A stretch of 47,564 bases of DNA from Marinilabiliaceae bacterium UBA5488 (GTDB lineage Bacteria > Bacteroidota > Bacteroidia > Bacteroidales > Marinilabiliaceae): assembly GCA_002427105.1 (NCBI GenBank), contig DIPM01000030.1:1-47564 (forward strand), read 5' to 3'. Shown here piece by piece: positions 37,317-45,200 of the stretch. The notes under the pieces were generated by a model. It saw only the letters and a program-made list of their open reading frames with translations, had not been told where the DNA came from and searched no databases. Position 1 is the stretch's first letter. Each line of letters opens with the position of its first letter. The translations under genes and the position numbers were made by a program.

Positions 37317-38816
37317 ATGATGAATGTTCAGCTTGAATTTGCCTTACTAATTTTTTCGGTTCTTTTTTTTGTGAGCATTTTGGCGGGTAAAGCCAGTTCG
37401 CGCTTTGGTGTTCCTGCTTTACTTCTGTTTTTGACGGTAGGTATGTTATTTGGCAGCGACGGCTTTGGAATCCAGTTTGGTAATATTAAGATAGCCCAGA
37501 GTATTGGTACCATAGCCTTGTGTATTATCCTTTTTTCGGGTGGAATGGACACCAAGCTTTCTGAGATACGGCCAGTTATCGGTCAGGGTATTATACTTGC
37601 CACCTTAGGAGTCTTTCTTACAGCAATAATTACGGGAGTCATAATTTGGTGGGTTCTGGTACAGACTATGGCAGGAGCGGGGGTTGGACTACTCACCTCC
37701 TTGCTGATGGCCTCAACTATGGCCTCTACCGATTCGGCTTCAGTGTTTTCTATACTTCGTTCAAAAGGCTTAAAGCTAAAGAACAATCTTCGCCCTATGC
37801 TGGAACTCGAGAGTGGAAGTAACGACCCCATGGCCTATGTTTTGGTTATTACATTTATTGAGCTAATCAAGGCCGAGAGTCAGCCAAATTACTGGCTTGC
37901 CGGTGGGATGTTATTACTTCAGCTTATTATCGGAGCAGCCATAGGCTTTTTGATCGGTAAACTTGCTGTAATTGTTATTAATAGGTTTAAAATTGGGAAT
38001 GATTCGCTCTATCCTATACTGGTATTCACTTTCTGTATTTTTATTTTTTCTACAACATATTTCCTAAAGGGTAACGGTTTTCTGGCAGTTTACATCGGCG
38101 GCCTGGTTATTGGAAACTCCAAATTTGTTCATAAGCGCTCTTCCCTCAATTTTTTTGATGGTTTGGCCTGGATGTTTCAGTTGATAATGTTCCTTACCTT
38201 AGGTCTCCTGGTTAATCCCAGTGAGTTGTTGCCGATAATAGTACCGGGATTGATTATCAGTTTTGCTATGATTTTTATATCCCGACCCCTTACCGTGTTT
38301 CTTTGTCTCTTGCCTTTCCGCAGAATGGCAGTTAGAGATAAAGCTTATGTGTCATGGGTAGGTTTACGCGGAGCTGTTCCCATTATCTTTGCCATTTTTC
38401 CGCTTGCCGAGGGCGTTCCTCATGCCCGTCTGATTTTTAATATAGTTTTTTTCTGTACCCTTGTATCACTGCTGGTGCAGGGCACTTCCCTCGGGGTAAT
38501 GGCCAAATGGCTGGGATTGGCTGAAAAGCCGCGTAAGATTCGTAAAACGCAGGAGTTTGATATTGAGTTCTCAAGCGATATAAAATCTGTAACAACAGAG
38601 ATTGAGATTACAAATAACCTGTTAAAAAATGGCAATCATCTGATGGATTTGGCGCTTCCCGATAAAACCCTGGCAGTTATGGTGAAACGCGATGATAAAT
38701 ATTTTGTTCCTACCGGTTCAACTACCCTGCTCGAAAAAGATAAGCTTTTGATTATAACTGATAATAATGAGGCTTTGGAGGAAACTTACAAGAATTTAGG
38801 CATAGAGGACTGGTAG
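37317..38816 (+). CDS. CPA1-type K+/H+ antiporter with TrkA-C domain
   Basis: 499 residues. About 12 transmembrane helices (3-400) of the CPA1 NhaP2/CvrA type include the ion-site segment ASTMASTDSASVFSILRS and LELESGSNDPMA, and the re-entrant signature SWVGLRGAVPIIFAIFPLAEG. The C-terminal part (about 415-499) is a cytoplasmic TrkA-C (RCK-C) domain: GNHLMDLALPDKTLAVMVKRDDKYFVPTGSTTLLEKDKLLII. It exchanges K+ or Na+ for protons and supports volume and pH control. Initiation could be at 37317 or the adjacent ATG at 37320. Confidence 0.93.
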   Translation: MMNVQLEFALLIFSVLFFVSILAGKASSRFGVPALLLFLTVGMLFGSDGFGIQFGNIKIAQSIGTIALCIILFSGGMDTKLSEIRPVIGQGIILATLGVFLTAIITGVIIWWVLVQTMAGAGVGLLTSLLMASTMASTDSASVFSILRSKGLKLKNNLRPMLELESGSNDPMAYVLVITFIELIKAESQPNYWLAGGMLLLQLIIGAAIGFLIGKLAVIVINRFKIGNDSLYPILVFTFCIFIFSTTYFLKGNGFLAVYIGGLVIGNSKFVHKRSSLNFFDGLAWMFQLIMFLTLGLLVNPSELLPIIVPGLIISFAMIFISRPLTVFLCLLPFRRMAVRDKAYVSWVGLRGAVPIIFAIFPLAEGVPHARLIFNIVFFCTLVSLLVQGTSLGVMAKWLGLAEKPRKIRKTQEFDIEFSSDIKSVTTEIEITNNLLKNGNHLMDLALPDKTLAVMVKRDDKYFVPTGSTTLLEKDKLLIITDNNEALEETYKNLGIEDW

Positions 38817-38826
38817 CTTTCTTCAG

Positions 38827-38852
38827 AAAAAAAAAGGCTGCACATGGCAGCC
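38827..38852 (-). terminator. Terminator of hyperacidic protein gene
   Basis: Minus-strand GGCTGC, loop CATGT, GCAGCC followed by nine T. It sits 27 bases after the stop of the acidic protein gene and just beyond the convergent antiporter stop. Confidence 0.88.
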
Positions 38853-38878
38853 CTGAAATCGGTTTTTGAACAATTCGA

Positions 38879-39139
38879 TTAATACTCTTCGTCGTCATCA
38901 AAATCATCATCGGCAAGCAGAGAGTCCAGATCGTCCTCATCGAATTCGGATTCATCATCAGCAAAATCATCATCATCATCTTCGAATTCATCATCTTCCA
39001 AATCGTCGTCATCATCGTCAATAGGAAGATCTTCGTCATCCCATTCAAGGTCTTCTTCCATGAATTCATCAAGATCCTCATCGAAATCATCATCAAAGCT
39101 GTTATAGATGCTTTCTGTGGCTAAAAGGCTTTTCATCAT
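38879..39139 (-). CDS. Hyperacidic small protein
   Basis: 86 residues, of which about 50 are Asp or Glu, in long runs with regularly spaced Phe, Leu and Trp (FDDDFDEDLDEFMEEDLEW). No signal peptide or known domain. Such proteins often mimic nucleic acid or bind basic proteins or cations, but I can assign no role. I start it at ATG 39139 (or 39136). The longer frame starting with TTG at 39163 would have its start inside the -7 promoter element (39161-39168). Its own promoter and terminator show that it is transcribed singly. Confidence 0.78.
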   Translation of the reverse strand: MMKSLLATESIYNSFDDDFDEDLDEFMEEDLEWDDEDLPIDDDDDDLEDDEFEDDDDDFADDESEFDEDDLDSLLADDDFDDDEEY

Positions 39140-39160
39140 TTGTTTATTATTTTTTGTTGG

Positions 39161-39168
39161 CAAAATTA
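39161..39168 (-). promoter_or_regulatory. -7 element of hyperacidic protein gene
   Basis: Minus-strand TAATTTTG matches TAnnTTTG and would give a leader of about 15-20 bases to the ATG at 39139. Confidence 0.5.
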
Positions 39169-39600
39169 TCTCCTGTTTTTCAACGTTTCAAATATATAGA
39201 AACCCGATAATAGTTTACAAATTTCTTTAGATAATTTATCTCATAAAATTACTTTTTGTTCTTTTTGCCATAAATTGGCCAAGCGATGCGTCAGGATAGA
39301 GCAAAAACATATCCCATTGTGCATTTGTAGCGACTGATACGATGGTCAATCACTTTTGTTCCCTATAAACGGGATTGCGGAGTAAAATGGAATTGTTATA
39401 AATTATTTAGCTCTTTTGTGAATGGAGGTGTTTTATATAAGATTGATTATCAATAATTGGAACTCATTTTTAGGACTATATAAGGGCTTAAGGCGAGTGC
39501 TCAATTTTACAGCCTGACACCATTATGTCGCGAATAATTAGGGATTTAAACTAATTTTGCCAAAATAGGATAAATTTGTAATCAGAAATTATTAAGAATA
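39169..39600. other. Gene-free AT-rich region
   Basis: About 430 bases without a coding frame or a clear RNA structure. It contains TAATTTTG (39552-39559) and TAAATTTG (39571-39578), two TAnnTTTG elements 19 bases apart that could be alternate promoters for the XRE-cupin operon. Confidence 0.5.
39571..39578 (+). promoter_or_regulatory. Candidate -7 element of XRE-cupin operon
   Basis: TAAATTTG matches TAnnTTTG, 22 bases before the ATG at 39601. Confidence 0.5.
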
Positions 39601-40170
39601 ATGATTATGCAACCAGGAACAAAAATTCAAACCCTACGTGAAGAGAAGAAAATCTCTATTGAAGAATTGGCTCAAGCCGTACACCTTGATGTTGAACAAC
39701 TTCAGAAGATTGAAAGCGAGGCAGTTGCCCCTTCTCTTGGTGTCCTTATTAAAGTGGCACGGGCTTTAGGTGTACGTTTGGGTACCTTCCTTGACGACCA
39801 GCTTAATACCGCTGCTGTTATTTCGCGAAAGGGAGATGAGCAGGCATCTGTGAGCATGTCTAATGTGGAAGCCTCAAAACATGACAAGCTTGCCTTTTTC
39901 AGCCTTGCCCGCCAGAAGTCAGACCGACACATGGAGCCGTTTTTGGTTGAGATAACTCCCGGAAAACCGACCAATCCGCTTGCCTCTACCCATGAAGGCG
40001 AGGAGTTTATTTACGTTTTGGAGGGTTCGGTAAAGGTTGAGTATGGCAAAGAAGAATACATATTGAATGTTGGTGATTCTATCTACATTGATTCAGTTAT
40101 TAAGCACCAGCTCTTCAGTGCCGACAACAAAGTAGCCAGGATTTTGGCGGTAGTGTATTTACCAGTTTAA
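39601..40170 (+). CDS. XRE-cupin transcriptional regulator
   Basis: 189 residues. An XRE helix-turn-helix spans about 8-62 (IQTLREEKKISIEELAQAVHLDVEQLQKIESEAVAPSLGVLIKVARAL). A cupin_2 ligand-binding barrel spans about 108-187 (STHEGEEFIYVLEGSVKVEYGKEEYILNVGDSIYIDSVIKHQ). This class senses small metabolites and regulates adjacent catabolic genes. The acyl-CoA synthetase gene starts eight bases after its stop, so the two are co-transcribed and the synthetase is a likely target. Confidence 0.92.
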   Translation: MIMQPGTKIQTLREEKKISIEELAQAVHLDVEQLQKIESEAVAPSLGVLIKVARALGVRLGTFLDDQLNTAAVISRKGDEQASVSMSNVEASKHDKLAFFSLARQKSDRHMEPFLVEITPGKPTNPLASTHEGEEFIYVLEGSVKVEYGKEEYILNVGDSIYIDSVIKHQLFSADNKVARILAVVYLPV

Positions 40171-40178
40171 TTGAGATT

Positions 40179-41822
40179 ATGGAATTACTTAAATATACCA
40201 TGGGGGAGATGTTGGAGAAGTGGGCCACAGCTACTCCCGACAATGATTTTATGGTGTATCCCGACCGGGGATTACGCTTTTCTTATTCTGAGTTTAATCA
40301 GCGAGTCGATCAGTTGGCTAAAGGCTTTATGGAAATTGGTGTCAAAAAAGACAGCAAAGTCGGAATATGGGCTAACAATGTGCCCGATTGGCTTACTGTT
40401 TTGTTTGCTTCAGCCAAAATCGGCGCTGTTCTGGTTACGGTAAACACTAATTATAAAACATCAGAACTTGAGTATATTATCGATAATGCTGATATTCATA
40501 CTCTTTGCATTATTGATGGATACCGCGACAGCGATTATGTCAATATGGTGTTTGAACTTGTGCCCGAATTGAAGAACTGCGCTCGCGGAAGGCTCAAATC
40601 TGAACGTTTTCCCGAACTCCGCAATGTCGTGTTTATTGGTCCGCAAAAGCACAGAGGTATGTATAATACCCCAGAACTACTTCGCCTGGGCAGCCAGGTT
40701 GACGACTCAGTTCTGAAGGAGGTTGCCAAAACCTTTGATTGCTTTGATGTTGTGAATATGCAATATACTTCAGGAACTACAGGCTTTCCTAAAGGAGTTA
40801 TGTTGACCCACCACAATATTTTGAACAATGGTTTTCAGGTGGGAGAGAATATGAAATACACCGAAAAAGACCGTTTGCTCTTGTGCGTGCCTCTTTTCCA
40901 CTGTTTTGGAATAGTACTGGCCGTATGTGCAGCTTTTTCTCATGGTGTGGCTATGGTTCTTACGGAGGACTTTGACCCTCTTCGCGTCCTTGCAGGTATT
41001 CAGAAGGAAAAATGTACGGCTGTTTATGGAGTGCCTACAATGTTTATTGCTGAGCTTAATCATCCTATGTTCGATATGTTTGATCTCAGCACTCTTAGAA
41101 CCGGTATTATGGCAGGCTCTCTATGTCCGGTAGAAACCATGAGGCAGGTGATGGAGAAGATGAATTGCAAGGATATTATCATTGTCTATGGTTTGACAGA
41201 GACTTCTCCCGGTATGACTACTACACGCGTGTTTGATTCTCCCGAGGTTCGTGCAACTACCGTAGGAACAAATCTTCCGGGCGTTGAGATCAGGATTATC
41301 AATCCCGAGACCGGTGAGGATTGTGCGGATGAAGAACATGGTGAAATTTGCTGTCGGGGATATAACGTGATGAAGGGCTATTACAAAAACCCTGAAGCAA
41401 CTGCTAAAGCAATTGATAAGGATGGCTGGTTACATTCAGGCGACCTGGCTGTTAGAACCAAAGATGGCTTCTACAAAATTACAGGCCGCATTAAGGATAT
41501 GATAATACGCGGAGGCGAGAATATTTATCCAAGGGAAATTGAAAACTTCCTTTATGATATGCCTCAGGTTGAGATGGTGGAGGTGGTTGGTATTCCTGAT
41601 GAGAAATATGGCGAAATCGTAGGCGCTTTTATCAAGCTTAAGGATGGTAAACAGTTGTGTGAATCAGAGGTTCAGGAGTATTGTCGCGGAAAAATTGCGC
41701 GCTACAAAATCCCTAAACACGTATTCTTTGTAGATGATTATCCGAAAACGGCCAGCGGGAAGATTATGAAATACAAACTTCGTGAAATGGCTGTGGAATT
41801 AGTCGAGAAATTAGAGTGTTAA
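40179..41822 (+). CDS. Acyl-CoA synthetase (AMP-forming)
   Basis: 547 residues of the ANL superfamily, close to medium or long-chain fatty-acid-CoA ligases. The A3 phosphate loop starts at Y196 (YTSGTTGFPKG). A5 is YGLTETSPGMTT. The hinge and A8 core are DMIIRGGENIYPREIE, and the A10 lysine is K528 (TASGKIMKYKLRE). It activates a carboxylic acid to an acyl-adenylate and then transfers it to CoA. Pairing with an XRE-cupin regulator is common for fatty-acid or branched-acid activation in Bacteroidota; the acid is unknown. The transcript ends at the hairpin at 41846-41878. Confidence 0.93.
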   Translation: MELLKYTMGEMLEKWATATPDNDFMVYPDRGLRFSYSEFNQRVDQLAKGFMEIGVKKDSKVGIWANNVPDWLTVLFASAKIGAVLVTVNTNYKTSELEYIIDNADIHTLCIIDGYRDSDYVNMVFELVPELKNCARGRLKSERFPELRNVVFIGPQKHRGMYNTPELLRLGSQVDDSVLKEVAKTFDCFDVVNMQYTSGTTGFPKGVMLTHHNILNNGFQVGENMKYTEKDRLLLCVPLFHCFGIVLAVCAAFSHGVAMVLTEDFDPLRVLAGIQKEKCTAVYGVPTMFIAELNHPMFDMFDLSTLRTGIMAGSLCPVETMRQVMEKMNCKDIIIVYGLTETSPGMTTTRVFDSPEVRATTVGTNLPGVEIRIINPETGEDCADEEHGEICCRGYNVMKGYYKNPEATAKAIDKDGWLHSGDLAVRTKDGFYKITGRIKDMIIRGGENIYPREIENFLYDMPQVEMVEVVGIPDEKYGEIVGAFIKLKDGKQLCESEVQEYCRGKIARYKIPKHVFFVDDYPKTASGKIMKYKLREMAVELVEKLEC

Positions 41823-41845
41823 CACGGGCTGTATTGTTATAGTTT

Positions 41846-41882
41846 AAAGGCCACAGATACGGTGCATCTGTGGCCTTTGTCT
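41846..41882. terminator. Terminator after acyl-CoA synthetase
   Basis: AAAGGCCACAGAT, 7-base loop, ATCTGTGGCCTTT, then GTCTATTT. A perfect 13-bp stem between convergent genes; the stop codon of the DUF3820 gene lies just beyond. Confidence 0.85.
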
Positions 41883-42114
41883 ATTTAAGTGGTTTTAAAA
41901 GATACTCCAGTCCGTTGAGCTTAATTTCATAAAGAGTGCCTAATAAGATACCCAGTTTTCCCTGCGGAAAGCCTTGCTGTGACATCCAAAGCAAATAGTG
42001 CTCAGGAATATCGCAGAGTATCCGGTTTTTATATTTACCGTAGGGCATGCGCATCCTTACCAAATCGAGCAAAACCTGTTTATCAAGTTCGTAAGGAGTA
42101 AGTTCACTACTCAT
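41881..42114 (-). CDS. DUF3820 protein
   Basis: 77 residues of the DUF3820 family (MPYGKYKNRILCDIPEHYLLWMSQQGFPQGKLGILLGTLYEIKLNGLEYLL). Cytoplasmic; the family has sometimes been described as quorum-sensing-regulated virulence factors, but without established function. It begins directly after the DoxX stop codon, so the two genes form an operon. Confidence 0.9.
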   Translation of the reverse strand: MSSELTPYELDKQVLLDLVRMRMPYGKYKNRILCDIPEHYLLWMSQQGFPQGKLGILLGTLYEIKLNGLEYLLKPLK

Positions 42115-42540
42115 TTATTTTTTCTTAAAAATTAGTGCATCAAGCGAATACTTACCTCCACCAAGGATGAAGGTCACTAAAAATGCCAGAAAATAAAGTA
42201 CTGCCATTTCTTTTGATCCGCCTCCGGCTGCGTTCATCGCAAACCATGGATCGCTCAAATGAACTTTAAAAGCTGCGACAAACATGATACCCATCAATCC
42301 AAGTGAGGCTAAGCGGGTTAGCAGGCCGAAAATTAAGGCCAATCCTGCCACAAACTCAAATATAACAGCCATAATAAGGTTGATTTTAGGATCCAAACCA
42401 AAGAGGGGTGGAAATTGAATATCGCCACTCAAGAGCATCTGAAGTTTCCCAAAACCATGTCCAAATACAATGAAAATCCCAAAACCAACTCTAAGGATCA
42501 AGGCTACCAGATCTTTCTCATCCTTAATAAAACTTTTCAT
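42115..42540 (-). CDS. DoxX-family membrane protein
   Basis: 141 residues with four predicted transmembrane helices. DoxX features: LRVGFGIFIVFGHGFGKL (helix 1), MAVIFEFVAGLALIFGLLTRLASLGLMGIMF and YFLAFLVTFILGGGKYSLDALI. DoxX-type proteins are linked to respiratory or redox membrane functions in some bacteria, but the role here is unknown. The ATG at 42540 is chosen; the frame reaches a TTG at 42546 that is unlikely to be used. Operon with the DUF3820 gene. Confidence 0.88.
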   Translation of the reverse strand: MKSFIKDEKDLVALILRVGFGIFIVFGHGFGKLQMLLSGDIQFPPLFGLDPKINLIMAVIFEFVAGLALIFGLLTRLASLGLMGIMFVAAFKVHLSDPWFAMNAAGGGSKEMAVLYFLAFLVTFILGGGKYSLDALIFKKK

Positions 42541-42681
42541 ACACAAGTAATTAGTTATCTATAAATGTTTAAACTGCAATCTTAAAGAATAATATTAGCT
42601 CCCGTCAAAAGGCTCATAATTGCAAGTCCACAGCCTTTCAAGCTTAGTGTTTAAAACATCCGGTGCAGAGGAAATGTTTAA

Positions 42682-42703
42682 AAGCTTAAGTTAAGCTTAA
42701 GTT
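42682..42703. repeat. 11-bp tandem duplication
   Basis: AAGCTTAAGTT twice in a row, overlapping the stop codon of the minus-strand hypothetical gene. Confidence 0.8.
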
Positions 42704-43175
42704 AATCAGGCCATATATAGCGCTCTTCTTCTTCATCCCAAAAGGGACCCCATTGAATCTCCGACAGATGATCGTCTTCAAACCACAGGTTAAGGCTTAC
42801 ATCAGCTATCGAGGCTACAATCTGGCTCTCATTGTCATCATCAGAAATGCTGTCAATTTCCACATCTCCTATTGCCATTAGCTCAATTTGTTGAAGAACA
42901 TCCTCCTGGCTCAGGCCAATAAGGTTGATTCCTTCAAACAAATAGCCAGGCGAACTTACAGCCAAAGATGTTAGCTTGAAATCATCCTCTTCATCAAATG
43001 ATGCCGATAGCTCAAGCTCGTCGTAGTGCCAGGCTTCTGATTGCCCTTCATCATCTTCAAGCGGGTTAAAGTTTTCTTTTTCGGAGGGTTCTCCGAGGGC
43101 CTCTCTAACCTCTTCACGGGTCATGCCGAAAACAAGCTTGTCCAGCCCTTGACCTAATTTAATGTTTGTTACCAT
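42702..43175 (-). CDS. Hypothetical acidic protein
   Basis: 157 residues, acidic, cytoplasmic by lack of a signal peptide. The sequence shows two related halves: LGQGLDKLVFGMTREEVREALGEPSEKE and INLIGLSQEDVLQQIELMAIGDVEIDS, each followed by strands. The GMTxEEVxxxLGEP segment recalls the BamE/SmpA repeat motif and some cytoplasmic immunity-like proteins, but I assign no function. No obvious operon partner; the upstream gap is over 300 bases. Confidence 0.75.
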   Translation of the reverse strand: MVTNIKLGQGLDKLVFGMTREEVREALGEPSEKENFNPLEDDEGQSEAWHYDELELSASFDEEDDFKLTSLAVSSPGYLFEGINLIGLSQEDVLQQIELMAIGDVEIDSISDDDNESQIVASIADVSLNLWFEDDHLSEIQWGPFWDEEEERYIWPD

Positions 43176-43497
43176 AATTTTAGGATTTTAAATGTTTTAG
43201 ATTTTTCGTGTAAAACTTTTTTTCTTCTGATGCTTCACTTTGATTCTATGTTCGTTTAACAGTTGACGGATGATATGCCTGAACACGCTGCCACTCTTTG
43301 TTTAAGCGTGGTTAAGCTATTGTTACTAACATGCTAAATCTAATATACGGAATTTTACGCAAAAGCGCATATATAGTGGGAAATATCTTATATTTTTATC
43401 TTTGCAATAATTTAAGGAAATTATCTTGTACCTGGTTTTCATAAAATAGGGACTAAGTGCTTGATGGTTTGTGTTATAATGTAATAATATAGATGGA
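43176..43497. other. Divergent intergenic region
   Basis: About 320 bases with no gene. The plus strand has TATCTTTG at 43397-43404, a TAnnTTTG match with a leader of about 90 bases to the peptidase gene. The promoter of the opposite gene was not resolved. Confidence 0.5.
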
Positions 43498-44784
43498 ATG
43501 ATGCAAAGAGCCAGGATCGCGTTTTTGGTAATAATTATTAGTTTTTCATCGTGCTCGGTTAAATATTCTTCACTTATCTCGCTTTCTGAATCAGACGAAA
43601 AGGTAAGTTTTGAGAAAGTGGGTGGCGACACAGCCTTTGCAGATAATTATCTGGTGTGGTTTGAACAGCCAATTAATCATGATAATCCCTTTGAGGGTAC
43701 TTTTAAGCAAAGAGTATGGCTCTCCCACAAAGCGGTTGATGCACCCCTTGTCTTTGTTACTGAGGGATATAGTGCTCCGGCGATATACCAATCCGAACTT
43801 GCTGCCCTTCTGGAGTCCAACCAAATCGTTGTAGAACACCGCTTTTACGGTGCTTCGGCGCCTGCTGAAATTCCCTGGCAGCATCTTACCATAGAGCAGG
43901 CTGCACGCGATCATCACAATATAGTTGAGTTCTTTCAGCAGTATTATAAATCGGCCTGGATATCCACCGGTATCAGCAAGGGTGGCCAGACTGCAATGAT
44001 ACACAGGGCTTTTTATCCTTCAGAAATAGATCTTACCCTGACTTATGTTGCACCCTACAATCTTGAGCGGGAGGATGAGCGACTTGTAGATTTTTTTGAT
44101 AAGGTTGGCACTCAAGAAGAGCGTGATTATATCAGGGCTTTTCAGATAGAAGTGCTTAAGCACCGCGAAAATATGCTTTCATATTTTAGGGCCTGGGCAG
44201 AGGAGAATGGAGTTAGTTTTAAGATGGGTATAGAGCAAGCCTTTGAACTCGCCGTTCTTGAATATCCTTTTAGCATCCGGCAGTGGTGTGTACCCATAGT
44301 GCCCAGCTCTGTAAGTTCTGCTTCTTCGCGCGAACTCTTCGATCAGCTGTACCGGGGGATAGATTTTAGATATTTTTCTACACAGGAGAGTATAGCCACG
44401 GCTCCGTATTTCTACCAGGCCTATACCCAGTTGGGTCATTATGCCTATGATGCATCTTACCTGAAGCAGTATTTGAAATATTATAATAGCGATAGAGTTA
44501 GCAGTGATATATTGGCACCCCGCTTAGCTGGCCCTCTGATCTACAGTGGGGAAGCAATTAAGAGCGTAACTTATCGTCTGCAGAAGAGCGACCCGCGAAT
44601 GATCCATATAGTAGGTGAAAAAGATCCATGGAGCGCGACAACACCCGATATTTCAGGTCTGAAAAACACTATGCTAATAAGCGACCCTGAGGGTTGTCAT
44701 CTCACCAGAATAAATACTTTGCCCGAAGAGCTGCGCGATAAAGTGCTTTACCTGATAGAGCACTTGCTCAACAAAAGGAGATAA
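43498..44784 (+). CDS. S37-like serine peptidase lipoprotein
   Basis: 428 residues. A lipoprotein signal peptide (lipobox ISFSSC) leads into an alpha/beta-hydrolase peptidase of the S37 (PS-10/tripeptidyl aminopeptidase) type. The nucleophile is S160 in GISKGGQTA; D376 is in GEKDPWS and H401 in GCHLTR. The conserved EHRFYGAS segment lies near 113. It should cut short peptides from an N-terminus in the periplasm or at the cell surface. It is a single gene, followed by a small hypothetical gene 118 bases away. Confidence 0.85.
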   Translation: MMQRARIAFLVIIISFSSCSVKYSSLISLSESDEKVSFEKVGGDTAFADNYLVWFEQPINHDNPFEGTFKQRVWLSHKAVDAPLVFVTEGYSAPAIYQSELAALLESNQIVVEHRFYGASAPAEIPWQHLTIEQAARDHHNIVEFFQQYYKSAWISTGISKGGQTAMIHRAFYPSEIDLTLTYVAPYNLEREDERLVDFFDKVGTQEERDYIRAFQIEVLKHRENMLSYFRAWAEENGVSFKMGIEQAFELAVLEYPFSIRQWCVPIVPSSVSSASSRELFDQLYRGIDFRYFSTQESIATAPYFYQAYTQLGHYAYDASYLKQYLKYYNSDRVSSDILAPRLAGPLIYSGEAIKSVTYRLQKSDPRMIHIVGEKDPWSATTPDISGLKNTMLISDPEGCHLTRINTLPEELRDKVLYLIEHLLNKRR

Positions 44785-44902
44785 GCGAGCAGGCAGGTAA
44801 AAATTCAGGTTTGTTTTTCTCCGGCTTAGGCCTTATATTTGGCACGTTTCGCGGACTACTTTTGCATAGAGCTCCGCAGTATTTACAATTAACAATTTAG
44901 AA

Positions 44903-45178
44903 ATGGCAAGCGTTAGAGAATTAAAAAAGGATATCAATTTCCTCACATCAGAATTGGTTGCCCAGGCCTATCTCAATCAATTGATTTTTAAGAAAATCAG
45001 CGATGATGAGATGCTGACTCATATTACCAAGGCTGTTGATTTCAGGAATAATCTGGTTGATAGAGCTAATCATCCCGATGGGAAAGACAATCCAAAGATG
45101 GTGCGTTCATACTATAAAAAGCTGAGAAAGGATATGGTGGAGCAGTTTGAATCCCTTTACGGCGCATTAGCGGTTTAA
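44903..45178 (+). CDS. Conserved small hypothetical protein
   Basis: 91 residues, helical and charged, no signal peptide: SVRELKKDINFLTSELVAQAYLNQLIF and a RSYYKKLRKDMVEQFESLY segment. It resembles a small protein family common in Bacteroidota with no known function, but I cannot name it. A proper start (ATG 44903) and intact frame support it as real. The histidine kinase gene converges on it from the other strand, 23 bases away. Confidence 0.75.
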   Translation: MASVRELKKDINFLTSELVAQAYLNQLIFKKISDDEMLTHITKAVDFRNNLVDRANHPDGKDNPKMVRSYYKKLRKDMVEQFESLYGALAV

Positions 45179-45200
45179 CGTAAGTCAAATATTTCGGGGC

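Noticed and set aside
38752..39096. A Met-rich frame opposite the hyperacidic gene (MMISMRILMNSW...)
   Set aside because: It is the antisense reading of GAT/GAA codon runs; the promoter and terminator fit the acidic frame.
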